Origin: Topomyia yanbarensis
Taxonomy: Eukaryota; Arthropoda; Insecta; Diptera; Culicidae
Length of the DNA stretch: 64,000 nt
Reading direction: 5' to 3'
Assembly: GCF_030247195.1 (NCBI RefSeq)
Contig: NC_080671.1
Coordinates: 66,463,412 to 66,527,411, forward strand
Made by a program: the position numbers and the translations under genes. The notes beneath the pieces were generated by a model. That model was given only the letters and a program-made list of their open reading frames with translations. It made no database searches and was not told the origin of the DNA. This document shows, piece by piece, positions 1-13,250 of the stretch (position 1 is its first letter; every line of letters starts with the position of its first letter).

Positions 1-1042
1 GCTCTTAACCCTGACAATTGGCATAAAATTCAATAGTACTAAAATTGAACTTAAACCAAATTAATAAGATTATTCTTCTTTACCAATTAATAAAAACATT
101 TACGACTAATGTGGCTACGCCCAGGGATGCGAACGGTACCGGTAAACTACATTTTTTCCGGTATATTTACATTTGCACAAACCGTACATCCCGCTACAGC
201 GACGCATCAGTACTGCTCTTGCCAGAACGGTAGCCAAACCGAGTACATTTTTCCGTACAGCAGTAAAATACATTTTTGTTTTGCTGCTGTACTACGACTG
301 CTCGGTGAGAGTGTGGCGCAGTAAAGTTTGCCCTCTCGCTTTGTACACTTTTCTCTGCTTAGTCAAAGGGAGAGATCCGCACACGAAAGCGTTGATGCCG
401 GTCGTGGCGTAAATGAACCGCATTCATTGTCGTCGTTTGTGATTAAAAATATTAAATAGATTGAAAATATTAAAAAAGGTAAAATAAGGAAAGAGAAGCT
501 GTACCGCTCGCGTCTGGTGGCTGTACTGGGGGAAGTATTCTTTGTCATGTTACTGCTTTGCACACAGGCTGCCGTAGAGCGCTGGGCGTCCTGCACTAGC
601 GTACGACAGCAGCGTCGTATGAGAAAGGAGAATGTAGGCAGAAATATTACAGCCGTAGAAAAGGTAGGTATTTCGCATCCTTGGCTACGCCACATCGCTT
701 CGAGTTGCGTGCTGTCTGACATCGCTGTCGCTCCGTCGGACTTAAGCTAATTTATACCCCCTATGTTTGAGTAATCCGGGCAAACGAGTAGATCACAGGT
801 TTGCTTACGAGGGGCCGCCGCTTCCATAATTGCAAAAATGAACAAGCACACAAATTTAAAAAAAACTCAGATGAACTGTTTATATTTAAAAGAAGGCAAA
901 ATCGGTTATAACATCTTAAAAATTCACTCGAATTAACATCAATATTAGGTAACGAATAACAACACATTATTATTGCTTGGTGCAGCTTTAACTTTATGGG
1001 TCCTGATAAACTGTACATTCGTATGTACAGAGAGATCACTTA
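1..1042. other. Non-coding, no gene recognised
   Basis: No convincing coding segment on either strand. Only short overlapping open frames without recognisable domains occur. If the exon at 5032 belongs to a plus-strand gene, this stretch is probably part of its last intron. Confidence 0.5.
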
Positions 1043-1310
1043 GCAAAATTATGCCAAATGTCTATTATGGCAAATGTCCGTTATGCCAAATGACCGTTAT
1101 GCCAAATGACCTTCAGTGTAATCAATTCTCAAAATTATGCCAAATGACCATTGTGCCAAATAACCGTTATGCCAAACGTCCGTTATGGCAAATGACGTTC
1201 AGTGTGATCAATTCTCCAAATTATGCCAAATGACCATTATGCCAAATAACCGTTATGCTAAATGTCCATTATGCCAATTGACCTAATGCCAAATGACTTT
1301 ATGCGAAATG
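1043..1310. repeat. Tandem repeat built on ATGCCAAATG
   Basis: Short degenerate units of the form TTATGCCAAATGACCG recur about 15 times, with a higher-order repeat of roughly 100 bp (the phrase CAGTGTAATCAATTCTC and its variant return once). Simple-sequence origin is likely. It directly precedes the LINE remnant that starts near 1340. Confidence 0.75.
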
Positions 1311-1339
1311 GCCAGCTCCCCTCTCACACATGACTGCAA

Positions 1340-4300
1340 GGACGCAACGCAGTTGGTGCTATGGCAGCTTCCGATCCCCCCGACATGGTCGGAGCCCTTG
1401 CCGCTAGCAGGCAGGGATTTTCCAAACCGCCATTCTCGGCAACCCTCGCCGTAAGCTACTACTTTCCTGTTCCTGTAGTCCGCAGAAATCACCATCGGGG
1501 TTCAACAGATGCTAGGACGCACCGCAGGCGGCATTATGGAATCTCTCGATCCCCCCGTCATAGTCGAGCAATTGCAGCCAACGATTACCAGTCTCCCGAT
1601 TCGGTGTGTGGGATGGGTTAAAGGGTCTTCCAACCCGCCACAGTTGGAAGTATACATCTGCTCAGAAGACTTCAAGCGCTGATGTATTCCAGTAATTTGC
1701 CTTTTGCTCCGACCTCAACAAGTTCTCTCGCCGTCGATGATCGTCGTAGTGTTGGGTGTGACGCATTTGATTCGGAATGCCTCGAATTCCCCACCACAGC
1801 CGACCAAACGACCGTCAGCCGTTCGATACTGTTCGTGGGATTGGCGAAAAGACTTTCCAACGCGCTCTAAACGGCAACATGGCTTCGGTCTCTGCTGAAC
1901 TTGAATCGTCCCCCAATTACATTGAAGTTTACTACCAGAATGTTGGTGGCTTAAATTCATCAACGGACAATTATTTGCTCACGACCACGGGATGCTGGTA
2001 TGACATCATCGCTCTGACTGAGACGTGGCTCGACAACCGTACTCTGTCTCGCCAGGTGTTTGGTTCAACATTCGATGTCTACAGCTGTGACCGCAACGAT
2101 CTCAACAGCCATAAGATATCAGGTGGTGGTGTGCTTATCGCTGTGTATCATGGTATAAAAGCCTGAGTTATCAACAATGGCCGGTGGGCGAACTCCGAGC
2201 AAGTGTGACTATCAGTGCAAATTGCCGATCGCAAACTGTTTCTAAGCGTTGTGTATTTTCCACCTGATAGAATTCGTGGTTCTAGCTCCATCTATGTATA
2301 ACTTTCCAACACCTCGGTCGCCGGCCCGATGATATTGTTATACTGGGCGACCGGCTTATGCTATGGCTGGCTATGCTTGGATATGCTTGGATATCGAAAA
2401 ATCTGCGCTTATCGACAATGCCAGTTCTGGACAGCTATAGCAGAGCAACTCTTCGGCAATTCAATAATGTCATTAACGATAATGGGTGTACATTGGACCT
2501 CTGCTCTGTAAGTGCCCGGGATTGCACTCCGTACTGATGCACTGTTCCGATTCTTTTAGTCGAGCATATGCTTCATCCCTCACTATAACTTTTGTTATAG
2601 TAAGGCGGGCCTCACGACGCACTTCCGTATCTAACCACAAAAAAACTCGTTACTAGTTTTTAACCTTCTTTCCCACGGAAATACATCAAAGTATTACTTC
2701 GCGGTTTCGTTGTGCCTTTGTCCCACATCTTTTTTCTGGTCTATCTCGAAGTTTCACCGGAGCCCTTTTAAGCTTTCTTCTCTTGCTTCTTATCTCCATC
2801 TATTACGTCGTCAATTAGTTCTCGTCCCAATGAACCGTTTACATACTGATTCCATGAGCCATTTAGCTCCAGTTTCCGTGAGTCATTCAGTTTCCAGCCT
2901 TATCGCGATCTACTCGGGTGCTCCCTGACGGTGAGCTCACCCTGCTTCCACTGACAATTCCCCGACGGCGGAATTATTCTCGAATTCGATTTATGGTTTA
3001 ACGGTGCCTTTCTTGCCGACGGCGCTAATTATTCGTCCATTCACCACTTCATCTATAGCTCGGAGAGTATATTCGTAACCGATCTGTTGACGGCATCCCA
3101 GATATGCTCGTAGTGGCACACTGCCGCTAGAAGCATAACTGTCCCATGTGCTATGGGAATCCCTATACACATGGGACAATTATGCTTTTAGCGGCAGCAC
3201 ACCTCTTCGACGATATTGTCAACTGCCATACTAGGCATATCCATTCGAATTACTTCGAACCTAAGGTATTCGAAGACCACGTATTCCGGTGTCTCTTGCA
3301 CGTTCACACACTCCGGACAAAAAATTCTCAAAAAGAAACCACTATTTTCAACTCAACTACGAATACAATCAGCAAAGTAGGACGCGCCTTTATCAGACAC
3401 AAGAGAAACGTCAAGCGTGAACTGAAATCTAAGCCCAACTAGTTCTGGAATTTCGTGACCGAGCAGCGAAATGAATCTGGTTTACCAGCTTGTATGTCAT
3501 TCAATGGAGTTTATGACACCGGCACTAAGGAAACTTTCAAGATTTTTTTTTCGACGAGCTCCTTCCACCACAACAAGTCACCACTGAAGCCAATCTCACT
3601 CCTCTAGAACGAACCATCAAATGAATTTGTGCCGATGATGCTACCATTCTATCAGTAAATTCCAAGCTGAAAGCATCTAGTTCCTCATGCCCTCGGTGTT
3701 CTCTCGATTTTTGTCAACAAGTGCGTCAACGGGCTTCTTGAACCACTTTCGGCGAATCTTCGAGCTATCACTCAATACTTGAATATTCTCTTCTTGGTAG
3801 AAAATAGCCCACATGTTTTCAGATCATAAAAAGGGAAACAATTCGAACATTAACAATAATCGGAAAACTCGTGTTTGAGTGTTAAATCAAAACTATTGGA
3901 AGTGTTTTTTAGACCCTATAGTCTTTCACAGCAAACACTACAATGTAGACGAGCAACACGGTTTTATGGCTAAACGATCGACAACGATCAACTTGCTCTT
4001 GGTCACAATATGTGTACTCGATAGATTCAATGACGGTTTGCAAAACTATGTTATTTATATGGATCTATCTGCGGCCTTCGACCAAATTAACCGTGATATC
4101 GCAACAGTGAAGCTGGACAAACTGGGTATTCATGGACAACTTCTGCGCTGGTTTTGTTCCTACCTCAATGGAAGGCAATTCCAAATTAGCATTAAACACT
4201 ATCTATCTGCACCATTCCTCGCTATATCCGGCATCCCACAAGGAAGCCATCTCAGTACAGTAATATTCCTCCTCTACTTTAATGACGTCAAGATCAAATT

Positions 4301-4950
4301 ACAAGCACCCCGTCTTTCTTTCGCCAACAACGTGCAATTTTTTCGACGAATGCGGGATAAAGCCAATGCCTAGTTTCTTCAGAGTGAACTGCACGCCATC
4401 CGATTAATTTTATCTACCATTTGTTCGACTTGAGTATTCCAAGGCACTCTCACGTCTAGGATCTCGGAGTCATCATGGATTCAGCACTAACATTCAAAGA
4501 CAAACCACATACTTCATTCATTGTAGATAAGGCATGAAGATAGTTTAGGTTAATTTTCCGAATAGCAAAAAACTTTAGGAACGTTTACTCTCCAAAATCT
4601 CTATTGGGTGTTTGTTCGCTCAACAGTGACATTTTGTTCTGTTGTTTGGAATCCGTATTACCATAACGGCGTTGACCTGTTCGTCTCGGACTTACTGTGT
4701 GCCAGGGTGGATTATTCTACAATCCTCGGACGCCTGGATCTTCAAACCCGCATTCGAGCTCGACGCAACAACTCAGAGTCGTCAGAGCGCTGTTACCGGA
4801 CTTCAGCGTATTTTTAAAACTTGACTTAACTTCCACTTGACGAGTAAATCGTTAAAATCTAAAATATTGTCCTACTCTAAATGTAATTAGTTTCAGCAAC
4901 CACTATGGGAGCCAAGGGGTCTGTTGGTGAAGATACAACAAATAAACAAA
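1340..4950 (+). pseudogene. Decayed CR1-like non-LTR retrotransposon
   Basis: A broken LINE on the plus strand. The end of an ORF1-like frame is seen near 1600-1680. An endonuclease N-terminus follows at 1864-2166, containing YYQNVGGLN and ALTETWLD. Reverse transcriptase segments lie at 3879-4373, with YMDLSAAFDQINRD and SGIPQGSHLS. A C-terminal piece is at 4608-4817. The catalytic box expected as FADD reads FANN, and many stops and frameshifts interrupt the frames, so the copy is dead. The 3' end near 4945 is marked by short repeats of the form ACAAATAAAC. The motif style fits the CR1 clade (T1/Q-like elements of mosquitoes); this assignment is inference. A hairpin MITE lies inside it. It appears to sit in the intron of the plus-strand gene whose last exon starts at 5032. 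Confidence 0.75.
3121..3197. mobile_element. Hairpin MITE-like palindrome
   Basis: Two 30-bp arms, 3121-3150 and 3168-3197, are inverted copies with very few mismatches (CTGCCGCTAGAAGCATAA and TTATGCTTTTAGCGGCAG at the outer ends), separated by 17 bp. It interrupts the LINE remnant, so it is probably a small non-autonomous DNA element. Confidence 0.65.
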
Positions 4951-5031
4951 TTACTACTTAATCTTCATTATATCTGGAAAATTATTCCTGGGAATAGAAA
5001 TTTTTTTTAACGTTGATTTCTCTTGTTTCAG

Positions 5032-5138
5032 TTTTCAAACGATCTGCAGATCTTCATGAGCACGCCAAATTTGCTGAGTTTGGTGGTAACTATATCTCTG
5101 TGATCGACATCCAAAACATGGAAGACATCGTAGAGTAG
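5032..5138 (+). CDS. Terminal exon of an unidentified plus-strand gene
   Basis: A good acceptor (TTTCTCTTGTTTCAG, ending at 5031) is followed by 107 nt that stay open in one frame to a TAG at 5136-5138. One nucleotide of the first codon would come from the previous exon. The 34 complete codons include the segments RSADLHEHAKFAEFGG and YISVIDIQNMEDIVE. The residue composition is mixed and hydrophilic, as in a real protein, and is unlike the transposon debris around it. No family is recognised and no upstream exon could be placed in the window. Downstream DNA is AT-rich with polyadenylation signals, which supports a last exon. The gene would be transcribed toward VKR, with the 3' ends roughly 9-10 kb apart. 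The call rests on splice-site quality and open frame only. Confidence 0.5.
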
Positions 5139-6140
5139 AGCTAAGCGATCTAAATCGATCAATCAGTTGAGAATGTGAAACAAAAATTGTACGTAGCGGG
5201 AGAAGAAGATAAAAGGAAACAAGAAAAAAAAAACCAAATCTGTTTCGCCAATTAAATACGAAATACCTAAAAATTATAAAAAATATCTACTCAGAAAAAT
5301 GTAATAGATTTAGTTTTCTTACATGTAAAGCTACACGTTCTATACCAACGGTTGGAAGAAAGATCAATTTCTCTGTAACGCTTTGCAAGATTAGTGCGGT
5401 TAAATCGCAATGTCAAATGAATCGAAATAGTTTTGTATGAAAATAATAGATTAGGGACAGCGGCGAGACTGCATGTTGAAGCAGGCATCATTTTACTAAC
5501 TTTTCATTCGAAATATTTTTGAGCAAGGTAATGGAACACAAAAAGGTTGATTTGAATAGTTTTATATACAATTTAAAATACAACACAGCTATTATAATTA
5601 TTTTAAAATCAACACCTAATCTCTGTATGTAGCTTTCGTGAAGCATTCCTGTTCACTTTCTCCCGTGAAATGAATCAATTCAACCGTGTCTATCATGATG
5701 ATAATGTGATACCATTTTTTTCAGAATTTTTATCGATTATTAAAGCCTAATTGATAGTGTTTAAATGCCTACTTGCAATTCAGATTTTAAGGCCAATTTA
5801 GAAGAAAGGGAATTTGCGTTACCCGTACATATTATAGAAGAAAACTAAGCTAGGACAGTGTTATTTTTTTGCATCTTTGTAATACGATCAACATTCATAA
5901 TAAATCGTTAATTTATCGTAATTTTCAAAATATCATTTGCCAATTTGAACTTGGGATTTGTTTGTAATTTTATGTTAACTTTCCATGGACTTGTAACTGT
6001 TTTGAACACAAACACACGTGTATGTAATAATTGTACATTTGAATACAAGAAAGAAACAATGAATATGTAATACCATCACAATAAATGAATTGCAGTTTAC
6101 ATTGGACTATTGAAATAAAGTTTTATTAGAAAGTAACACA
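5139..6140 (+). other. Probable 3' UTR of the unidentified gene
   Basis: AT-rich sequence without coding content follows the TAG at 5138. Two AATAAA signals lie at 6080-6085 and 6114-6119, the second followed by a run that could be a cleavage region near 6130-6140. The UTR length is inferred from these signals. Confidence 0.4.
6114..6119 (+). terminator. Candidate polyadenylation signal AATAAA
   Basis: Canonical hexamer near the end of the probable 3' UTR, 34 bp after a first AATAAA. Such hexamers are frequent in AT-rich DNA, so the call depends on the exon at 5032 being real. Confidence 0.35.
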
Positions 6141-7156
6141 AGTATCGTCATTTACTGTGGTTCAGTTCGATAGTAGCAGTGAATATTGCTGTAATCCTCG
6201 ATGGCTGGTTAAGAAATTGGAGTGGATTATTTTTTATTATCATTATTTTATCGTTTGCACATTTCGTGGGTAAATGGCGAACAGTGAGTCTAGTTATGTA
6301 AGGTGTGCAAACTAAGCTCAGTGAACTATTCAAGGCAGTCTTGGATCACATACATTTGGAACAACATTAGATATTGGTATAAGCTGTTCTCAAGTCCTAT
6401 TTGGCAGTTTTCACGCCACCATCCGCGTTACGACTTGGTAAGGCCGGTTTAATTAAGATTGACGAATTCGTGATGGTCAAATACATATCTTATCTACAAT
6501 TTCACTGTAATGGGACGGCACTGGGGCTGTGACTTTCGGTCTTCATGGCTGGTTGGCAGACGTGTGCTCCTACTTACAAGTGGACAGATCAATTCGCTTG
6601 GGTGTGAGGACATGTGAATACTCTTTTGACCTTGGGTATGAGGTTCAGTTCAGTAAAGGAGTGCATGACTGGTCCCTAGTCTAAGAGATACTCAGGACTT
6701 GTTTTTATGATGATTTATCTCGGGCAAGTACACTGGCTCTTAGAAATACTGAGTCAGTTGGACCACTTTACAAGATGCAAGCGAATGGAGTGAGCTAGTT
6801 GGGCAGCTTACTGTGGTAATGAACCACATGAAAGTAAATAAGAGCGATGAGCAAATGACAATACTAAATATTAACATAATGAGTCACTGAATCGAAGAGA
6901 GTTGAATCTTGTTTGTGAGTGAACCGGACACGATTAGCTCTCAAAGTTGAATCAGTTTGTTCTTCATTTCAACTTGTGAAGAATATATTTTAATTTCTAT
7001 TATGAGGTATACAATAAAATATCGCAAATATCAATAAATTGGGACCTTTCAATACTTTATCTACATGACTTTTGATCGAACTCAATAAACTGACAAAATC
7101 GGGGCTGTGGCGTTTTTGTGATCGTTTTTCATCAGCCGCCCATAGCGACGTTAGAC
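6141..7156. other. Intergenic, nothing recognised
   Basis: No coding segment, repeat boundary or RNA gene could be supported here. Confidence 0.5.
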
Positions 7157-7407
7157 GATATCTGGAGAAAATTTGGAATAGGACATAGATTCTCTTTGGG
7201 GCCTTTCTCTTCTGTTCATTACTCAGTCATTTCGATATTGAGTACTCAACTCTTTGCATAATAGTCTAGTAAAAACCATCAGCTTTCGATATGTACCGGA
7301 AATCTAGTGCAAAGTGTTATAGTGACGCCGTAATAATCGAAAGAGAATGTAAACAAAGAGAGGCTCTCAATGTTACTTACGTCCTATTCTAAATTTTCAC
7401 CAGATAT
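7157..7407. mobile_element. MITE with 27-bp terminal inverted repeats
   Basis: The ends match as inverted repeats with two differences over 27 bp: ATATCTGGAGAAAATTTG... at 7158-7184 and its complement at 7381-7407. No coding capacity. A target duplication was not obvious. Confidence 0.6.
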
Positions 7408-7639
7408 ATCCAAACCAACACCAAAATTGGCGCCAATTTGGTTTGGTTGGTTTAGCGTCGATTTGGCGTTGGTTTGGGTATATCATCTAACTGGCAGCAA
7501 GTTGGTGTCAGTTAATGACGAGTCATTTAAATCCTACTTTTTAAGTTAAGTCTTGTTCTCTCATGCGCAAATTAGTTTATCCAATTTTTTCCGTGGGTAA
7601 AAAATGTTGCATACCTTTGGTACCCGCCGACAGATTTTC

Positions 7640-8740
7640 CTCCGCCTTCAGAAGACGCCTGCCGACGACTCCTCACGATTGACACTACCACTATTCCAAA
7701 CTACACCACCATTGTGAAGGGGTGTGTGGTGCAAGTAACTGTGGTTCCAGTGAAGGTAACAATGGCACCGTTGTTTGCATATTGGCTTCAGGCAATGGCA
7801 ACGGTGTAACTGGCAACAACTGATCAGAAGCATGTATGGGCGGCTTTGCTTTTCTAATGTTTGCTCCACGATGATTGCGCTCTAAGTCTGGAAATGGATC
7901 AGGTGGTTGTGTCAGTGTTGACCCTGATCTGACGCTTTCTGGAGGTCTTTGTTACGAGGTTGCCTTTGCCAAGGACCCAGGAGATACGTGGGACTGTACA
8001 ATCGGCTTAGATACAGGAATGATCGGCTTCGTTAGTATCGAAGTCCGGTGTATCGGCATGGGAGGAGTGTAGATTATGTTGTTTGTATTCAGCTGCGAGA
8101 CTTCCGGATTTGGTGCCATCTTGTTCGCAACGTTCGTGCTGAAGCTGGGTTCCTTGTGTCCATCATTTCCCATACATTGACTGACCTTTTCTACACTCGT
8201 TGTTGTGCTGCTTGCTTTGTTGATAACGCTTCGTCTATCCGTTCCCTCCCCTTGCATCCTTTCTAGTACCTCGTACTTCTCTTTTAGAAAGGATTGCTCA
8301 AGTTCCTCTTCATCTAGGGTACGCTTTCGCTCTGCAGCTGGTTCCATCCCAATCATCTTCCTTTCCAATTCCTTTTCATGAAAAAAAAAAAAACGTTTTC
8401 GTCAAAGCTTTTGGTCTTCTTCTAGGTGTTGCTTTTCTAGCAGCATACAACCCGACCTTCTGGAGAAGCCTCTGCTGCCAACGCTGACCGGGAGACAGAT
8501 TCTACATGACCAGTTCCGCGAAGATACCGTACCCTAGACTCCAGCACACGTAAAATGGTACCAATCTTGACATTCGTCGCATTGGACCATATCTTCCCCC
8601 CTTCTTGTGTAACAACATTTGGAAACAACCAGCCCTTGTCCATGTCTCGATATTGCTCGCCAGTGATGTTGACGTGGGCTCCAGCATCATTATTGAGGAA
8701 AACTAAGCCCCGGGTATCGTTCGCGTACAAACTCCATCAC
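7640..8740 (-). pseudogene. Decayed gag-like retroelement fragment
   Basis: Read on the minus strand, three open segments follow one another: 8730-8437, 8368-7952 and 7869-7648. The middle one starts with a charged, coiled-coil-like stretch (RTLDEEELEQSFLKEKYEVL) resembling the E/L/K-rich helix after the PHD finger in the BEL/Pao polyprotein of this same window. It then runs into a Pro/Thr-rich segment. The first segment (DTRGLVFLNNDAG, NVKIGTILRVLESRVRY) is not recognised. An A-run separates the pieces and no single frame spans them. A BEL/Pao gag origin is an inference from composition, not a clear homology. Confidence 0.35.
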
Positions 8741-9739
8741 GCAGTCACTGTTTGAGCATGTAATGGGGCCTCTAGGATCTGCTCCAGCTGCTCGTCACAC
8801 CGACTAGGCAGTTTTGTTTGTTTTGCATAGCATAGCATAAACACCTGCACAAATCGTACGGTGGAGTTGCAGAATTAAGCATATCTATTGTCTATCTGCA
8901 ATGACGTAGACCCGCTTATTTCCACACACCTGGCTACGTCCTTACAAGCGTTTTTATTTTGATAATCGGACGATCATCTACTTATTGAAAACGCTCGGAA
9001 CCGAAACAGTTCTCATAGATGGCAGAGATAACAACAGGCGAATCGAATGTATATAAACCTATATTGGAAGTTATATCATTACTAATAAAATTACTAATGC
9101 ATACGCAGCTCTCCTGAAAACAATATAATCAAAATAACATGAAAAAATCTCACCGGAACCTCCGTGGTGCCTTCACAACTTCCGGCGGAATGCCGGTACA
9201 CGTGGGTCTACTAACAGTCGCCGAGAAACTTCCGAACTGCCGTCTGGGCTTCACACCAACATGCAGAAGCAGTCCCAAAAGCCGGTAGATCAAACAAAGC
9301 AACTAACAGTCTCTTGTTGGCATCACGTGGGAAATTGTCCTCCCGCTGCGCCTAATGGTTCACTGATGATTCACTATCAAAATTACGGCACCGAGAGTGA
9401 AAAATAGGATCAATTAAGATACACAGTAGAGAACTGAGAGCGAAAAAAGCGTTCTACTCCAGACGAGAGCTCGCCTACTCCGAACAAAATTCACAACACA
9501 GTCCCTTTAATAGGATGAAATTGTGTCTCTAATGTCGTTTTCGGTTTTAGAATCGAGTCGCCCTAGGTTCGCTCTAATGTTTAAAAATCCATGCAAAAGT
9601 GACAGTTCCGAGCGAACCTAGAGTAACTCTGATCTATAATCGAAATCAGCATAAGATCACCTCAGGTTGTTCATTGAACTGAATATAGTTTTGTTTGTTT
9701 AGATAGATACCCATTTAACCAAACATGAGTTACGTCTGA
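8741..9739. other. Intergenic, nothing firmly recognised
   Basis: No gene. Around 9550-9630 the phrases CGCCCTAGGTTCGCTCTAA and CCGAGCGAACCTAGAGTAA form an imperfect inverted pair about 60 bp apart, possibly another degenerate hairpin element. Confidence 0.4.
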
Positions 9740-10620
9740 AAAGGCAATTCTTTGGCAGCAACGCTAAATCGTGTGATTAATCGGAGCATCGAACGGAAGG
9801 AGAAATGCGGTCCGAATGGAATCCCAATGCTTTGGTCAGGGATGTGACCAAAAAGTTGAATCTGTCCAAGGCTTTCGTTCAGAGAGCCAAGTACCGGGAG
9901 GAACTGCATACGTACAAAGTGCAGAAGGCTTTAAATCGTAATAAGCGGCAAAATACAGTGTGAAAGTCACGGGCCCGGAAACTGTACACCCAGATGCTGA
10001 CGAAGCCTCATTGTCTCATCATGGATGATGAGACTTACGTCAAGGCGGATTTCGACTGCTTCCGGGGCTACTGTTCTTCACCGCCCAGCTCAAGTTTGAT
10101 GTTCCTGATGAAGTAAGGAAGCAGAAACTTTCAAAGTTTGTGAGTAAATACATGATTTGGCAAGCGATCTGCTCATGTGGCAATCGGATTGCGCCATTCG
10201 TGACTGTAAACGGGGAGATCTAGCTCAAGGAGGGCTACAGAAGCATCTGCTTCCTCCGTTGAAGCAACACGAGAGCCCTACGATCCTCTGACCGGATCTT
10301 CGTGCCAATATTCAAATGTTCTGGAGTGGCATGAAGCCAAAGCAACCCCTTCCGTCTCCAAGGAAATGAACCCCCCCCCAACGCACCGGAACTAAGGCCC
10401 ATCGAAAAATACTGAGCAATTATGAAGCGAGCTCTACGGAAGCATCCTAAGGAGGTTAAATCTGAGGAAGACATAAAGAAAAAGTGGGTTTCCTAATGAG
10501 TGAAGTTAGGCGTAAGGTGAACGAAATAATTACGCCAAAAACTTGAAGAAATTGATGTGGAACACTCTTTACAATACTATGATAAGGTAAATAAAAATTA
10601 CGAACGTCGTGATTGAACTT
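9740..10620 (+). pseudogene. Dead DD37E-like Tc1/mariner-superfamily transposase
   Basis: Conceptual translation in shifting frames gives pieces matching the intact transposase at 53 kb. They include a helix-turn-helix-side segment, the first catalytic Asp context (IMDDETYVKADF near 10018-10055), WQAICSCGNRIAPFVT near 10155-10205, and a late segment corresponding to the region of the catalytic Glu. In-frame stops (TGA at 9961, TAG near 10221), frameshifts and a C-run near 10371 break it. It is clearly diverged from the 53-kb copy, so it represents an older family member. Terminal repeats were not located. Confidence 0.75.
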
Positions 10621-11401
10621 TCAAAACCATGAATTTAAGTCACATTAGTTCACGTGAGAAATCCTAAGGTAAGTTAATAACAGAATAAAATATCACGATA
10701 TCGCACAAACGTAGTACTAAAAACCTGTTTTAATCCACCTAGCGGTGCAATTGTACCTTTCTCAAACATGAACACGAGAATATTTGCGTTGTTTATATTC
10801 ATTAAAAGTAACGACGCTGAATCCTTCTGGATAAAGACTCGACACGCCAATCGTTTGTTTACCATTTATCTGTCAGTGTCATTCCAATCGAGCACGAGAC
10901 CTGTCAATGTCATTCCAATCGAGCAGATAACTTGTCAAATGATGTAATCTCATGAATGAATTTTGGAAAGTATTGTGATAGTGAGTTAAAATATTTTGAA
11001 TAAATTTCTATATCGAATCTCTAAGGCAAGGGTAAAACACAACTTTTATCATTACAGTGCCTTCTAACAGTTGCATCAACCATTGCAGCTATCCGTAATG
11101 TTGTTATTTTCTGGTAAACCACCGAATCGGACCCATTCCGCACGAAGGTCGTAGTTTACCAGGAAGCGAAAAAAACCAATATTTTTAAAACCGGCGGTAG
11201 TTTTATTGGCACAAAACTTCACACAGCTATTCATGATGAAGAAATTATCGCCGTTGCAACTCTGAGATAACTGTAGTATACGAGTGAACTGAAGTTAACA
11301 CTGTGACAGTGGTGCTAGTTTGCAGAAAATAATGTTGCCAAACCATTTTATTTAGTTGGGATAAGATGGTAAGTCTTTATTCAGTAATTCAGCGTCTTTA
11401 A

Positions 11402-11920
11402 CCCATTCATGCCCATGTTGTTTGTGGACAACAACGTTTGTAAACAGCTATTACTTTTGATTAATGCAAGATTTGCTTACAAAAACAAGTAAGGCTAATA
11501 AATGTGACTATTGCCTTTTATTTGTGCATTAACAATTACAAGGATCAGCTCTAGAACTGAAGTTATTGCAATTAGCCTAATTGAATTCCGATGGAGCAGT
11601 GCTGCCAGGGACAGTTTACGTTGACGACGGAAAATGAATTTTTCATATATCTTCGTTATGGTGCAATATTATTGAAAACTAATAAAACTTGTCAATTTAG
11701 ACTGTCTATGACTGCGTTTTCCAGGCAATTGGACTATTGTAAATATTCGAGGAGCATTGTATTGAGCATTGAAAGGTAAAAATTGAGCAACTTCTAGCAC
11801 TGCGAGGGAAGCAGCTATCTTTATGAAAAGAGGCTTTTCGTGTTTCTTGATCTCACCGTTCTCAAGAAAAAATAGTTTTAAAACCCTATTTGCACTAGAA
11901 AAAAGTTGGGCATGAAAGGG
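11402..11920. mobile_element. TTAA-flanked MITE, copy 1 of a two-copy family
   Basis: A TTAA at 11398-11401 is followed by CCCATTCATGCCCA; the other end reads TTGGGCATGAAAGGG followed by TTAA at 11921-11924. The TTAA target duplication and inverted ends beginning CCC are typical of piggyBac-type transposition. The element is 519 bp with no transposase. A clearly homologous 518-bp copy sits at 47404-47921 with the same ends. Confidence 0.85.
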
Positions 11921-13175
11921 TTAATTAAAAGCTTTCAAATGTATATATCAATATTAATTCTTCAAAAGGGCTAATGAGATTTTTGTAAACAAAGTTCTTT
12001 CGCTCATTGCTCATTGCTTTCGCCGAGTTGAATTTCATGAAAAATACACTTGAAGCAACATATTTACCCTTGGTAGAATCAATTTCAAATGTTTTCTGTG
12101 TTGAAATTATAACAAATTAAGAGAAATCAGCAAAACAATAGTTTGTTTACAAATGTTATTAGCCTTACTCAAAGGTTGATAAGGATATTACATTTTTATT
12201 GTACACGAAATGACAAGAAAAGAAATCATTATTAGAGTTGTAAAATTTTGCAAAAGAAAAAACAGCCACGGTAATATTGCATTGAAAAAACTCCCAAAAA
12301 GTCAATTTTTATAAAAAAATGTTTTTCTAGATAATATAAAATTTCGACGATTCATGCATTTTAAAATACGATTTCTGAAATTTCAAAAATACGATTTCTG
12401 AAATTTCATGGGGTCCCCCCTCTAAAAAAAATTTTGAGTTCCGGCTTATATGGGAATTTCATATGTGTCCGGACGGTTTAGTCTATATTTCCGGAACCAT
12501 ACAAGCGATCCGTAAGAAAAATTTAAAAGACATCTGTGGGGATATTATAGCTATCATATGGGACTAAATTTGTGAAAATCGTCCCAACCATTTCCGGGAA
12601 ACTGATGTGAGTTCGTTAATTTTGAAAGATGGCCGCTTTTCCCGGACACTTCCGGAACCGTCTATGGTGGTCAATGTAGTCAACGAAAGTTTGGTTGGCC
12701 GCAGTATCGGTTTCATCGCAGTATCGGTTTGAATCGGAATTTGCTATGTGATCGCACGCCACAACCTGTAACTCCGGAACCGGAAGTCGGATCGGGATGA
12801 AACTAAATAATCTAGCCATCTCCGAGAAACCGATGCGACTGTTATTATAAATTTAGATACTTCCGCCGGGGCTTAAAGAACCGATGATGGTGGCCAATGT
12901 GGCTTAAGAGACTTTGAATGGCTGTTAGTGACCTAATACTACAAATCGAAGCAGTTGTGGTCATATTTTGGAAAAATTTTCACCATTATACATTCATTGC
13001 AGAATTTATTAAAATCGACATTTTCAGCGTGATCGTACTCATCACCCTGTAATTCCGGAACTGGAAGTCGGATCCATCAGAAATTCAATAGCAGTCTATG
13101 GGAACGTTGTACCTTTCAATTGAGACTAAGTTTGTCCAAAACGGTTCAGCCATCTCTGAAAAAAATGAGTGACAT

Positions 13176-13250
13176 GCACACACACAGACGCACACACACA
13201 TACATACACGCACACATACATACACGCACACATACATACACACAGACATT
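13176..13250. repeat. (CA)n-rich microsatellite
   Basis: Interrupted CA/CATA repeats inside the modular repeat. A TG-rich tract occupies the equivalent place in the inverted copy at 21436-21495. Confidence 0.9.

Noticed and set aside
1043..1310. Regulatory element made of ATGCCAAATG boxes
   Set aside because: Irregular tandem repeat without any promoter or gene next to it.
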